Assembly: GCA_044772875.1 (NCBI GenBank)
Contig: CP173058.1
Coordinates: 558,001-622,000 of the forward strand
Source of the DNA: Morganella morganii_D
GTDB lineage: Bacteria; Pseudomonadota; Gammaproteobacteria; Enterobacterales; Enterobacteriaceae
DNA: 64,000 nucleotides
Direction: 5' to 3'
Part shown: positions 1-7,772 of the stretch, one piece after another
Numbering within the stretch: position 1 is the stretch's first letter
Layout: every line of letters starts with the position of its first letter
Made by a program: the position numbers and the translations under genes
Notes under the pieces: model-generated
What the model was told of the DNA's origin: nothing
Database searches by the model: none
Seen by the model: the letters and a program-made list of their open reading frames with translations, nothing else

Positions 1-501
1 GTGCTGATGAAGAATGTCAATGACATCCATCTGCCCGCGTTTCTGAACTGGATCAAAGACCGCCCGATCCAGCTGCGTTTTATCGAGCTGATGGAAACCG
101 GTGACGGCAGTGATGTGTTCCGCCGTTTTCATATCTCCGGCAATGTTATCCGCGCCCGTCTGTTACAGGCAGGCTGGCAGCAGGTGGCGCGTGCCCGCAG
201 TGACGGCCCGGCACAGGTGTTCAGTCATCCGGATTATCAGGGCGAAATCGGCCTGATCATGCCGTATGAAAAAGACTTCTGTCAGAGCTGTAACCGTCTG
301 CGGGTGTCTGCGGTCGGTAACCTGCACTTGTGCCTGTTCGGTGAGCATGGGATCACACTGCGTGACCTGCTGGCGGAAGACGGACACGACGCCGAACTGA
401 AAGCACGGCTTCAGCGGGCATTGCAGCATAAACGCGAAACCCATTTCCTCCATCAGGGGGACAGCGGTATTATCCCGAATTTATCCGTTATCGGCGGCTG
501 A
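1..501 (+). CDS. moaA: GTP 3',8-cyclase MoaA, C-terminal part (5' end outside window)
   Basis: MoaA is the radical-SAM enzyme that, with MoaC, converts GTP to cyclic pyranopterin monophosphate, the first step of molybdenum cofactor synthesis. Only the last 166 residues are present; the frame is open to the window edge, so the initial GTG is not a start. The second iron-sulphur cluster motif CX2CX13C is complete (C94, C97, C111 of the fragment), and the protein ends in the Gly-Gly tail that MoaA needs for activity. The radical-SAM half lies outside. moaC follows after 25 bp with no moaB between them, unlike E. coli moaABCDE. Identity is secure. Confidence 0.97.
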   Translation: MLMKNVNDIHLPAFLNWIKDRPIQLRFIELMETGDGSDVFRRFHISGNVIRARLLQAGWQQVARARSDGPAQVFSHPDYQGEIGLIMPYEKDFCQSCNRLRVSAVGNLHLCLFGEHGITLRDLLAEDGHDAELKARLQRALQHKRETHFLHQGDSGIIPNLSVIGG

Positions 502-526
502 TCCGCCGCGCATATCAGGAGTTTAC

Positions 527-1006
527 ATGTCTCAACTCACTCATATTAATGCGGCGGGCGAAGCCAACATGGTGGATGTGTCCGGAAAACAGGAAACTGT
601 CCGTGAAGCGCGTGCCGAAGCTTTTATCACCATGGATGCTAATACGTTACAGATGATTATTGACGGCAATCACCACAAAGGCGATGTCTTTGCGACAGCC
701 CGTATCGCCGGTATTCAGGCGGCCAAACGGACCTGGGATCTTATCCCGCTGTGTCATCCGCTGATGCTGAGCAAAGCGGAGGTTCAGCTGAGTGCCGAGC
801 CGGACACTTCCCGCGTGCGTATTGAATCCTGCTGCCGCCTGACCGGTAAAACCGGGGTGGAAATGGAAGCCCTGACAGCGGCTTCGGTGGCTGCGCTGAC
901 TATCTATGATATGTGCAAAGCGGTGCAGAAGGATATGGTTATCGGCCCGGTGCGTTTACTGGAAAAAAGCGGCGGAAAATCAGGACATTTTAAGGCGGAC
1001 GCATGA
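527..1006 (+). CDS. moaC: Cyclic pyranopterin monophosphate synthase MoaC
   Basis: MoaC works after MoaA and rearranges the cyclised GTP intermediate into cyclic pyranopterin monophosphate, in the cytoplasm. The 159 residues match E. coli MoaC (161 aa) almost throughout, including the N-terminal SQLTHINAAGEA segment, the DLIPLCHP block and the MCKAVQKDM active-site region near residue 127. The start has a good ribosome site (AGGAG, 7 bp upstream). The stop overlaps the moaD start by 4 bp (ATGA), so the two are translationally coupled within the moa operon. Confidence 0.98.
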   Translation: MSQLTHINAAGEANMVDVSGKQETVREARAEAFITMDANTLQMIIDGNHHKGDVFATARIAGIQAAKRTWDLIPLCHPLMLSKAEVQLSAEPDTSRVRIESCCRLTGKTGVEMEALTAASVAALTIYDMCKAVQKDMVIGPVRLLEKSGGKSGHFKADA

Positions 1007-1248
1007 TTAACGTACTGTTTTTCGCGCAGGTGCGCGAGCTGGTGAGTACGGATGAGCTCTCTCTGCCGTGTGACTATGCCACTGCGGAAGATTTGCGGGC
1101 TGCGCTGTGTGAGCGCGGTGATCGCTGGGCACTGGCGCTGGAATCAGGCAAACTGCTGTGTGCGGTGAATCAGTCTTTTGTACCGCTGTCTCATCCGCTG
1201 GCAGACGGCGACGAAGTCGCATTTTTCCCGCCGGTCACCGGAGGCTGA
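1003..1248 (+). CDS. moaD: Molybdopterin synthase sulphur carrier subunit MoaD
   Basis: MoaD is the ubiquitin-fold subunit of molybdopterin synthase. Its C-terminal glycine is adenylated by MoeB, converted to a thiocarboxylate and used by MoaE to insert the dithiolene sulphurs. At 81 residues it has the usual length and ends in the required Gly-Gly (PPVTGG). It overlaps moaC by 4 bp and is followed by moaE after 3 bp. Its activating enzyme MoeB is encoded in this window too, at 28.2–29.0 kb, in a separate transcription unit. Confidence 0.97.
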   Translation: MINVLFFAQVRELVSTDELSLPCDYATAEDLRAALCERGDRWALALESGKLLCAVNQSFVPLSHPLADGDEVAFFPPVTGG

Positions 1249-1251
1249 GTC

Positions 1252-1707
1252 ATGAAGAATACCCGGATTGCTGTTCAGACGGATAATTTCAGTGTCGGTG
1301 AGGAATATCAGTGGCTGGCCGGTTGCGCGGATGACGGTGCGGTGGTCACGTTTACCGGTAAAGTCCGTAATCATAACCTGGGTGATAATGTGACCGCTCT
1401 GACGCTGGAACACTACCCTGGCATGACAGAAAAAGCACTGGCGGATATTGTCACACAGGCGCGCAAGCGCTGGGAATTGCAGCGGGTGACACTGGTTCAC
1501 CGGGTCGGCAGTTTATATCCGAATGATGAGATTGTATTTGTCGGGGTCAGCGCCGCCCATCGCGGAATGGCATTTGAAGCCGCTGAATTTCTGATGGATT
1601 ACTTAAAAACCCGCGCACCGTTCTGGAAAAAAGAAACGTTACCGGAAGGCGGCACCCGCTGGGTCGATGCCAGAGAAAGCGACCAAAAAGCCGCTGATCG
1701 CTGGTAA
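1252..1707 (+). CDS. moaE: Molybdopterin synthase catalytic subunit MoaE
   Basis: MoaE is the large subunit of the MoaD2–MoaE2 molybdopterin synthase. The 151-residue product has the usual length and carries the conserved APFWKKETLPEG segment near residue 122, which holds catalytic lysines, and the arginine-rich HRVGSLYPNDEIVFVGVSAAHR region. It is the last gene of the moa operon here; the 200 bp that follow lead to ybhL. Confidence 0.97.
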   Translation: MKNTRIAVQTDNFSVGEEYQWLAGCADDGAVVTFTGKVRNHNLGDNVTALTLEHYPGMTEKALADIVTQARKRWELQRVTLVHRVGSLYPNDEIVFVGVSAAHRGMAFEAAEFLMDYLKTRAPFWKKETLPEGGTRWVDARESDQKAADRW

Positions 1708-1907
1708 TTTACCGCCAATCACAGCCAGTTCACCGGATTTTTTCCGGCGACTGCACATCAGGTTAAAAGTATTTCCTGTTTGTAAAGAAAAGGGTGTAAT
1801 TCCTGACAGTTTGTCTGCTGGCAACACCCTTTTTATGTGATAATCTATAGGCCTTGGTCGTTTATCATCCGATAAACAATTTGATACAGATGAAAGGGTT
1901 ATCCATC

Positions 1908-2618
1908 ATGGACCGATTTCCTCGTTCTAACGGCTCGATAGTTTCACAGGCGGGCTCCGGTATTCAGGCTTATATGGCCCAGGTCTACGGCTGGATGGCA
2001 TGCGGCCTGCTGCTGACGGCCTTCGTCGCCTGGTATTCGTCTAACTCAATGGCGATTATGAGCTTTGTTTTCTCCAGCAAAATCACCTTCTTCGGTCTGA
2101 TTATTGCTCAGTTGGCACTGGTCTGGGTTATCTCCGGCATGGTTGAGCGCCTGAGTGCCTCCATGGCGACCGGGTTGTTTATGCTTTATTCCGCACTGAC
2201 GGGGCTGACACTCGCCAGTATCTTTATCGTGTATACCGAAGCGTCTATCGTCAGCACCTTCTTTATCACGGCAGGGATGTTCGGTGCGCTGAGTATTTAC
2301 GGCTATACCACCAAACGCAGCCTGTCCGGGATGGGTAATTTCCTGTTTATGGGGCTGATTGGTATTGTCATTGCGTCTCTGGTGAATATCTGGCTGAAAA
2401 GCGAAGGTATGACACTGATCATCACCTATATCGGTGTGATTGTATTTGCCGGCCTGACTGCGTATGACACTCAGAAACTGCGTAACCTGGGTGAGCAGAT
2501 TGACAGTAATGATAAAGACACCATGCGCCGCTATGCGATCGTGGGTGCGCTGTCCCTGTACCTGGACTTCATCAACCTGTTCCTGATGCTGCTGCGCCTG
2601 CTGGGCGATCGCCGTTAA
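1908..2618 (+). CDS. ybhL: Bax inhibitor-1/YccA-family inner membrane protein YbhL
   Basis: This is a 236-residue, seven-helix member of the Bax-inhibitor-1 (TMBIM) family and the clear orthologue of E. coli YbhL (234 aa). BI-1 family members are proposed calcium or pH-linked membrane channels; the bacterial role is not settled. The conserved GLTAYDTQKL segment lies near the C-terminus, followed by YLDFINLFLMLLRL. The reading frame is open upstream to 1854, but the ATG at 1908 gives the conserved MDRFPRS start and has a purine-rich ribosome site (AAAGGG), so I chose it. The position just after the moa operon is as in E. coli. Confidence 0.93.
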   Translation: MDRFPRSNGSIVSQAGSGIQAYMAQVYGWMACGLLLTAFVAWYSSNSMAIMSFVFSSKITFFGLIIAQLALVWVISGMVERLSASMATGLFMLYSALTGLTLASIFIVYTEASIVSTFFITAGMFGALSIYGYTTKRSLSGMGNFLFMGLIGIVIASLVNIWLKSEGMTLIITYIGVIVFAGLTAYDTQKLRNLGEQIDSNDKDTMRRYAIVGALSLYLDFINLFLMLLRLLGDRR

Positions 2619-2644
2619 TCACGGACAAAACAAAGTGTAAAAAT

Positions 2645-2672
2645 GAAAGGCCGGTGAGAACCGGCCTTTTTA
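2645..2672. terminator. Bidirectional rho-independent terminator after ybhL
   Basis: An 8-bp GC-rich stem, AGGCCGGT/ACCGGCCT (2648–2655 and 2660–2667), is closed by a GAGA tetraloop, flanked by an A run on the left and a T run on the right. It can end ybhL on the plus strand and the aminoglycoside-phosphotransferase-like gene on the minus strand. Confidence 0.9.
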
Positions 2673-2675
2673 CTT

Positions 2676-3552
2676 TTACGGCTCTGCATCCGCAACAATC
2701 TGTTCCAGTGTCCGGGCTGCCTGTCCGGCTTCCATCACATTGGTATTCTGCGGGGCTGCACTGACAATCAGTGCCTTCCGCAGCGCCCGGCTCATTGCCC
2801 TTGCGCGGGTTCCGGCATCACACCGCAGTCGTTCAAAGAAAACGTCACGGCTTTCCCTGTCAAAGAAGGTCCAGGCTATTACCAGATCACTGGCCGGGTC
2901 ACCGGTACCAAGCTGGCCGAAGTCAATTACGGCGGTCAGACGGCCGTCAGCAGTGAGCAGATTGCCCGCACTGATATCACCGTGAACCCAGACAGGCGCA
3001 GTCATCCGCAGGGAGTGCAGGGCGTTTTCCCATATCCGCAGAAACAGCGGAACATAGGTTCGCTCTTTCAGGTTTGCCAGCGCCTGACGGGTTTCACTGT
3101 CATAAACCGCTAAATTACCGCCCCCGGTAAAAATTCTGCGCACCGGCTGCCGGGCAGCCTGTGGCATCAATACTCTGAAACTCCGTCAGAAAATCCGCGA
3201 GATCACGGGCAAAAACAGTTTTATCTGCCGGCGGGTGTGCCGCAATCGTTTCTTCCGGGATCCAGCGGTACACAGACCACGGAAGCGGAAAGCGGGCAGA
3301 TGGCTGACCCGCGCCGCGCGGGACGGGGATCTGAACCCTCAGTCCTGTTACCAGGTGCGGCAGCCACTGCTGTTCTTTCAGTACCTGACCGGCATAATCC
3401 GGTGAGGATGGCAGACGGATCAGCATCTCTTCACCCAGGTGAAATGTCCGGTTATCCCAGCCGCTGGCAGCGACCGGTGTCACCGGCAGATGTGCCCACA
3501 GCGGGAATTGCTCCGCTATCAGCGCAGAAGCAAGGTGTGTATCAATATTCAA
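2676..3552 (-). pseudogene. Aminoglycoside phosphotransferase-family gene, frameshifted
   Basis: Two overlapping minus-strand frames together encode one APH-fold kinase-like protein of about 290 residues. The N-terminal part (3552–3115, TTG start) contains the ATP-lobe region and runs to NFYRG; the C-terminal part (from about 3125 to 2676) continues with GGNLAVYDSETR and carries the catalytic HGD motif (VHGDISAGNLL) and the metal-binding IDFGQLGTGDPASD. The frames join at a run of five C on the plus strand (3121–3125, GGGGG in the gene). Removing one base restores NFYRGGNLAVY, typical of the family. It is therefore a single-base insertion in a homopolymer: an inactivated gene, a phase-variable one or a sequencing error. 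The substrate is unknown; many chromosomal relatives confer no resistance. Confidence 0.8.
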
Positions 3553-3636
3553 AGAAATAGCTTTCCTGTAAGATTATTAAGGAATACTATAGCAAAGTCA
3601 GGCAACCTATACAGAGATAATTATTTTTTATTGTTT

Positions 3637-4365
3637 TTATTTTATTTTATAGTTCTTCATCTTATTATTTCCTGATTTTATACACACAGATAGATTTTTT
3701 CCGGATTCTATACAATTATTTACTTCTTTTTCTGTATTCATTCTGAATAGGATGTAATCCCAATTATTCATATATTTTTGATATTTTTTATTTCCATAAC
3801 CAGCGACAGCGATGACATGTTCTCTTGCTTTATCGATATCTTTATCTATGTTTCCCTCACCATTTAAAAATGCTGAAAATACAAAGTCACAGGCGGAAAT
3901 CAATCTGTTTCTGCCGATGTGACAAGCTTTTTCATAGTAAGTTATAGCGTTCTTTTCATTTTTTTCTTTCCCGTAACCATGGGATAAAATAAAACCATAG
4001 TGGAATAAAGCAAGTGGGTTTTCAGGATCTGAAGAGAGTAACTCTTCCAGATAGTAAACAGCAGTATTACAATGTTCTGAAATACTCGTGTTATCACTTA
4101 ATTGCTGTAGGTGGTAGCAGTTATTATAATAAAAAGAGAATAACGTATAACGACTTGTTAAATTACCACTTTCTGCTCTATTAATCAGAGAGGTCAGCTC
4201 ATTTTTATTTTTTGGATAAGGGGCATATTCTGGTAATGCCGGGTCATAGCTTAGTTCAATTGGGTTGTATTCATATATGGTGATATTGTCAGTCCACTGA
4301 TTTTCTGAGTAAGCACAGAGGCTGAAACCGGGCAATAATAGCAGGAATATTAATTTTTTATGCAT
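3637..4365 (-). CDS. Periplasmic Sel1-repeat protein, candidate immunity/partner of the upstream gene
   Basis: The 242-residue product begins with a clear signal peptide (MHKKLIFLLLLPGFSLCAYS), so it should be exported. The mature part contains Sel1/TPR-like helical repeats: the best copy runs from about residue 131 (LALFHYGFILSHGYGKEKNEKN) to the AITYYEKACHIG unit, and a second follows. Several cysteines suggest disulphides. It starts 3 bp after the stop of the neighbouring 312-residue gene, so the two are almost certainly cotranscribed and coupled. Sel1 proteins act as immunity proteins for some secreted antibacterial effectors; that role here is inference. The gene is much more AT-rich than its neighbours, which suggests transfer. 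Confidence 0.6.
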   Translation of the reverse strand: MHKKLIFLLLLPGFSLCAYSENQWTDNITIYEYNPIELSYDPALPEYAPYPKNKNELTSLINRAESGNLTSRYTLFSFYYNNCYHLQQLSDNTSISEHCNTAVYYLEELLSSDPENPLALFHYGFILSHGYGKEKNEKNAITYYEKACHIGRNRLISACDFVFSAFLNGEGNIDKDIDKAREHVIAVAGYGNKKYQKYMNNWDYILFRMNTEKEVNNCIESGKNLSVCIKSGNNKMKNYKIK

Positions 4366-4368
4366 TTT

Positions 4369-5307
4369 TTATCCGAATAGATATGGTGTGATTGTTGTGT
4401 CATGATTTATATCAGAGGTGAGTTCTGTAATATAAATATCGTCAGATAACGGAACTGTTTCTCTGTTGTGTATATGAAATAAAACATCGGTAATCTCTGA
4501 TTTTTCGCCGTCATGCCAGTTAATGTCAGAGGTTAATTTATGAAAATTACCGCTGTCATCATAAAAGCAGGAAGGCCGTGTAGTTAATTCAACAGATACT
4601 ATGCCTATACTTTCAAGAGAAAGCAGTTCATCTGACTGACTGATGCCGTCTGAATTTACATCCTGCCAGACTAACAATGCGGACCATGCAATATCATCCT
4701 GATTTATCAGATGATCATTATTACTATCTAAAACGGAAAGCGATGAGAATCCATCTCTGTTATTGATATGACTAGTGTATTCACCAAATAATTCTGTGCC
4801 ATTATTTATAATACCATCTATATTACTTTCAGTTAATAAGTCATCTACAAATTGACCACAGTTATTAGTGAGTAAGTTATAGTTCGGTGGTTTACTTTTT
4901 CCTGTCTTATAATTATGCAGCACAGTAAAAATATTATTGAAGTCATTATGGAATTTAAAATTATCAGACGTTATAGATAGCGTGGACGCATTACGATAAT
5001 AAATGTGATCATTGAATGATAAGTTATCACTGGCTGTTTTAAGGTTTTCTCCGGTACTTAAACCAACGGTAATAATATCATACTGTTTTGTAACGGGATT
5101 AATTCCCTTTATACCAATGAAAGTATGACCAAATGTGGAGTTGCTGACAAAATTTCCATTAATATCATGGATTTCACTACCCTGAGGAGCGACGAACAAT
5201 GTTATTTCAGGTCGGCTTATTGCATTGTAATTAAATGGTTCTTGTATCTCACGGTGGATATTCATATCTTCTGTTTTGTAGACCTGATAGTGTTTAGTTT
5301 TTTTCAT
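4369..5307 (-). CDS. Putative toxin: permuted papain-like domain plus EF-hand-type calcium loops
   Basis: I do not recognise this 312-residue protein as a named family. Residues about 33–165 look like a circularly permuted NlpC/P60 or LRAT-like fold: a conserved histidine (FGHTFIGIKG, near 60) precedes a cysteine (LTNNCGQFVDDLL, near 150), the order expected for permuted members. Residues about 193–230 hold two canonical EF-hand/dockerin-type loops, DSNNDHLINQDD and DVNSDGISQSDE, as found in RTX-type and polymorphic toxins. There is no signal peptide. The gene is AT-rich and lies directly upstream of the Sel1-repeat protein. Together this suggests a calcium-dependent secreted effector with a periplasmic immunity protein, or a fragment of a larger RTX protein. 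The function is inference. Confidence 0.5.
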   Translation of the reverse strand: MKKTKHYQVYKTEDMNIHREIQEPFNYNAISRPEITLFVAPQGSEIHDINGNFVSNSTFGHTFIGIKGINPVTKQYDIITVGLSTGENLKTASDNLSFNDHIYYRNASTLSITSDNFKFHNDFNNIFTVLHNYKTGKSKPPNYNLLTNNCGQFVDDLLTESNIDGIINNGTELFGEYTSHINNRDGFSSLSVLDSNNDHLINQDDIAWSALLVWQDVNSDGISQSDELLSLESIGIVSVELTTRPSCFYDDSGNFHKLTSDINWHDGEKSEITDVLFHIHNRETVPLSDDIYITELTSDINHDTTITPYLFG

Positions 5308-5527
5308 CCTGATATAATTATATTAATTTAAATTATTTTTCATTAATGTTTGTTGAGTGAGGTTGAATTGAATTCATTCATCATTAATGTAAATTAAAGA
5401 ATTTAAAATTTTAATTTTAAAAGGATGATTTTTATTTTTTATAATGATCGTTATCGGGTTGAGCTAATATTGACCTTTTTTATAAAGATGTCAAAATAAT
5501 CAATTATAATAATTTCAATTTTATTAT

Positions 5528-6625
5528 TCACGCAATCTTGCGCCGGAACAGCGCATAGGCAGCCGAGCCGGTGGTGACCGCGATCACCAGCAGTGGCCAG
5601 AGACTCTGGCGGATAACACTGAAATCCGCATCTTTGAGGTAAATCTGTTTGGTGATTTCATTGAAATGGCGGATAGGATTGACCCAGGTAATATGTTGCA
5701 GCCAGACCGGCATATTCTCCACCGGGGCAATATAACCGGACAGCAGCACGGCGGGCATCATAAAGACAAACACGCCGATAAAGGCCTGCTGCTGGGTGGC
5801 GGAAAGGGCGGAGATTAACAGACCGAATCCGACCAGCGACAGCCCGTATACCATCATGGTGAAATAAAACAGGAGCAGTGAACCGGAGAAGGGGATACGG
5901 TAAGCAAAAATGCCGATTATCAGCACAATACTGGCCTGTACCGTGGCCACAATCAGTGCCGGTACCGCCTTACCGACAAAGATTTCACCGGTGGTCAGCG
6001 GGGAAACCAGTAACTGATCCAGTGTGCCCTGTTCCCGTTCACGGGCAACCGACAGCGAAGTGACAATCATCACGCCGATGGTGGTGATCAGCGCCACCAG
6101 GGACGGCACGATAAACCACTTGTAATCCAGGTTCGGGTTATACCAGTTGCGCACCACCAGTTCGCTGGTGACAGCCTGCGGCATCCGTTCCTGCTGATAA
6201 TGCGCGGTGATCTGCTGAACATAATTGGCGGCAATTTGCGCGCTGTTGGAGTTCCGCCCGTCGAGCAGGATTTGCAACTGTGCCGGTTTCTGTCCGGCGA
6301 GCTGTGCACTGAAATTCTGCGGAAAATGTACCAGCAGCAGCGCTTTGCGGTTATCAATCACATCCTGTACTTCCTGCCGGTTCTGTATCAGCAGCACATC
6401 TGAAAAGGCACTGGCTTTGGCAAACTGCTGAGTCAGTTCAATAGATGCAGGACCTTTGTCTTCATCATAAATGGCAATAGTTGCGTTGGTGACTTCCAGC
6501 GTTGCTGCCAGCGGAAACAAAATCATCTGAAAAATCACCGGCACGATCAGAATTGTGCGGGTCTGCCGCTCGCGTAAGAGCAATTGCAGTTCTTTGATAA
6601 TTAAGGTGAATATCCGGTGGAACAT
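5528..6625 (-). CDS. ybhR: ABC transporter permease YbhR
   Basis: This is one of the two ABC-2-type permease subunits of the YbhFSR exporter, which in E. coli has been linked to drug and cation efflux. The 365 residues (E. coli 368) have the family layout: one N-terminal membrane helix (about 24–42), a long periplasmic domain (about 45–170), then five helices in the C-terminal half. It is the last gene of the cecR–ybhG–ybhF–ybhS–ybhR unit, 10 bp after ybhS. Confidence 0.93.
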   Translation of the reverse strand: MFHRIFTLIIKELQLLLRERQTRTILIVPVIFQMILFPLAATLEVTNATIAIYDEDKGPASIELTQQFAKASAFSDVLLIQNRQEVQDVIDNRKALLLVHFPQNFSAQLAGQKPAQLQILLDGRNSNSAQIAANYVQQITAHYQQERMPQAVTSELVVRNWYNPNLDYKWFIVPSLVALITTIGVMIVTSLSVAREREQGTLDQLLVSPLTTGEIFVGKAVPALIVATVQASIVLIIGIFAYRIPFSGSLLLFYFTMMVYGLSLVGFGLLISALSATQQQAFIGVFVFMMPAVLLSGYIAPVENMPVWLQHITWVNPIRHFNEITKQIYLKDADFSVIRQSLWPLLVIAVTTGSAAYALFRRKIA

Positions 6626-6635
6626 GAGCTTCTCC

Positions 6636-7772
6636 TTAATCGAGCCGGCGGCGGGTTTTCAGGGCGGTCAGGCCGATAAACACAATCGCAGACAGGATCA
6701 GCAACAGCAGATTGCTGATAATTACCGGCATAATATTACCTGCCAGAAACAGTGTTTGCAGGCTTTCCACAAAATAGCGCGCCGGGATCACATAGGTCAC
6801 CACCTGTATCGCTACAGGCATACTGTCAATTTCAAATACAAAACCGGACAGCATAATCGCAGGCAGAAATGCGGCATTCAGTGAGATCATCGCGGCATTA
6901 AACTGATTACGGGTCACAGTGGAAATCAGCAGCCCCATACCGAGCGCGGTGGCGAGATAGAGTGAGGTCACCAGTGCCAGCAGCCACAGCGAGCCGTGAT
7001 ACGGCACATCCAGCACATACACGGTCACCACCATACACAGCACCATCACAAAACTGCCGAGCACCTGATACGGCAGCAGTTTGGAGAGCAGCAGCTCCGT
7101 TTTGGTCACCTGTGTGGAGAGCAGGGCTTCCATGGTGCCGCGCTCCCATTCCCGCGCCACCACCAGTGAGGTCAGTATAGCGCCTACCACGGTAATAATG
7201 ATGCTGATAGCGCCCGGGATAATAAAATGCTGGCTGATGGCGGCAGGATTAAACCAGTAGCGCAGCCGGACATCAATAGGCGGCTCGCTGCTGATCCCCC
7301 GATCCTGTGCGCGTTGCTGCTGCCAGATTTGCCAGATGCCGCTGGCATAACCCTGTACAAAGTTGGCGGTATTAGGCTCACTACCGTCAGTAATCACCTG
7401 AATCTGTGCGATATCACCCTGACGGGCAAGGCGTTTGTCAAAATCAGCCGGGATCACCACAATACCGCGGATATGCCCCGCCTGGAGTTTATCAATTAAT
7501 TCACGGCGGTTATCACTGAGGGTGGCATCGATAAACGGAGAGCCGGTAAAGGCATGGATCAGCTCCCGCGCCGGTTCACTCTGCTGATTAACCAGAATGC
7601 CGAGGCGCAGTTTTGATGAATCCAGGTTAATGCCGTAGCCGAAAATAAATAATAAAATCAGCGGGATAACAATTGCGATCAGAGCACTCGACGGGTCGCG
7701 GACAATCTGTTTACTCTCTTTGATGCACAGCGCCCGCAGGCGGCGCCATGAAAAACCGGAAGGTGCGGTCAT
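6636..7772 (-). CDS. ybhS: ABC transporter permease YbhS
   Basis: This 378-residue ABC-2-type permease pairs with YbhR. It shows an N-terminal helix near residues 27–46 (LIAIVIPLILLFIFGYG), a large periplasmic domain, and a C-terminal membrane domain starting near residue 185. The conserved VAREWERGTMEALLSTQ segment lies at about 207–223. The start codon overlaps the ybhF stop by 4 bp, so translation is coupled to the ATPase gene. Confidence 0.93.
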   Translation of the reverse strand: MTAPSGFSWRRLRALCIKESKQIVRDPSSALIAIVIPLILLFIFGYGINLDSSKLRLGILVNQQSEPARELIHAFTGSPFIDATLSDNRRELIDKLQAGHIRGIVVIPADFDKRLARQGDIAQIQVITDGSEPNTANFVQGYASGIWQIWQQQRAQDRGISSEPPIDVRLRYWFNPAAISQHFIIPGAISIIITVVGAILTSLVVAREWERGTMEALLSTQVTKTELLLSKLLPYQVLGSFVMVLCMVVTVYVLDVPYHGSLWLLALVTSLYLATALGMGLLISTVTRNQFNAAMISLNAAFLPAIMLSGFVFEIDSMPVAIQVVTYVIPARYFVESLQTLFLAGNIMPVIISNLLLLILSAIVFIGLTALKTRRRLD

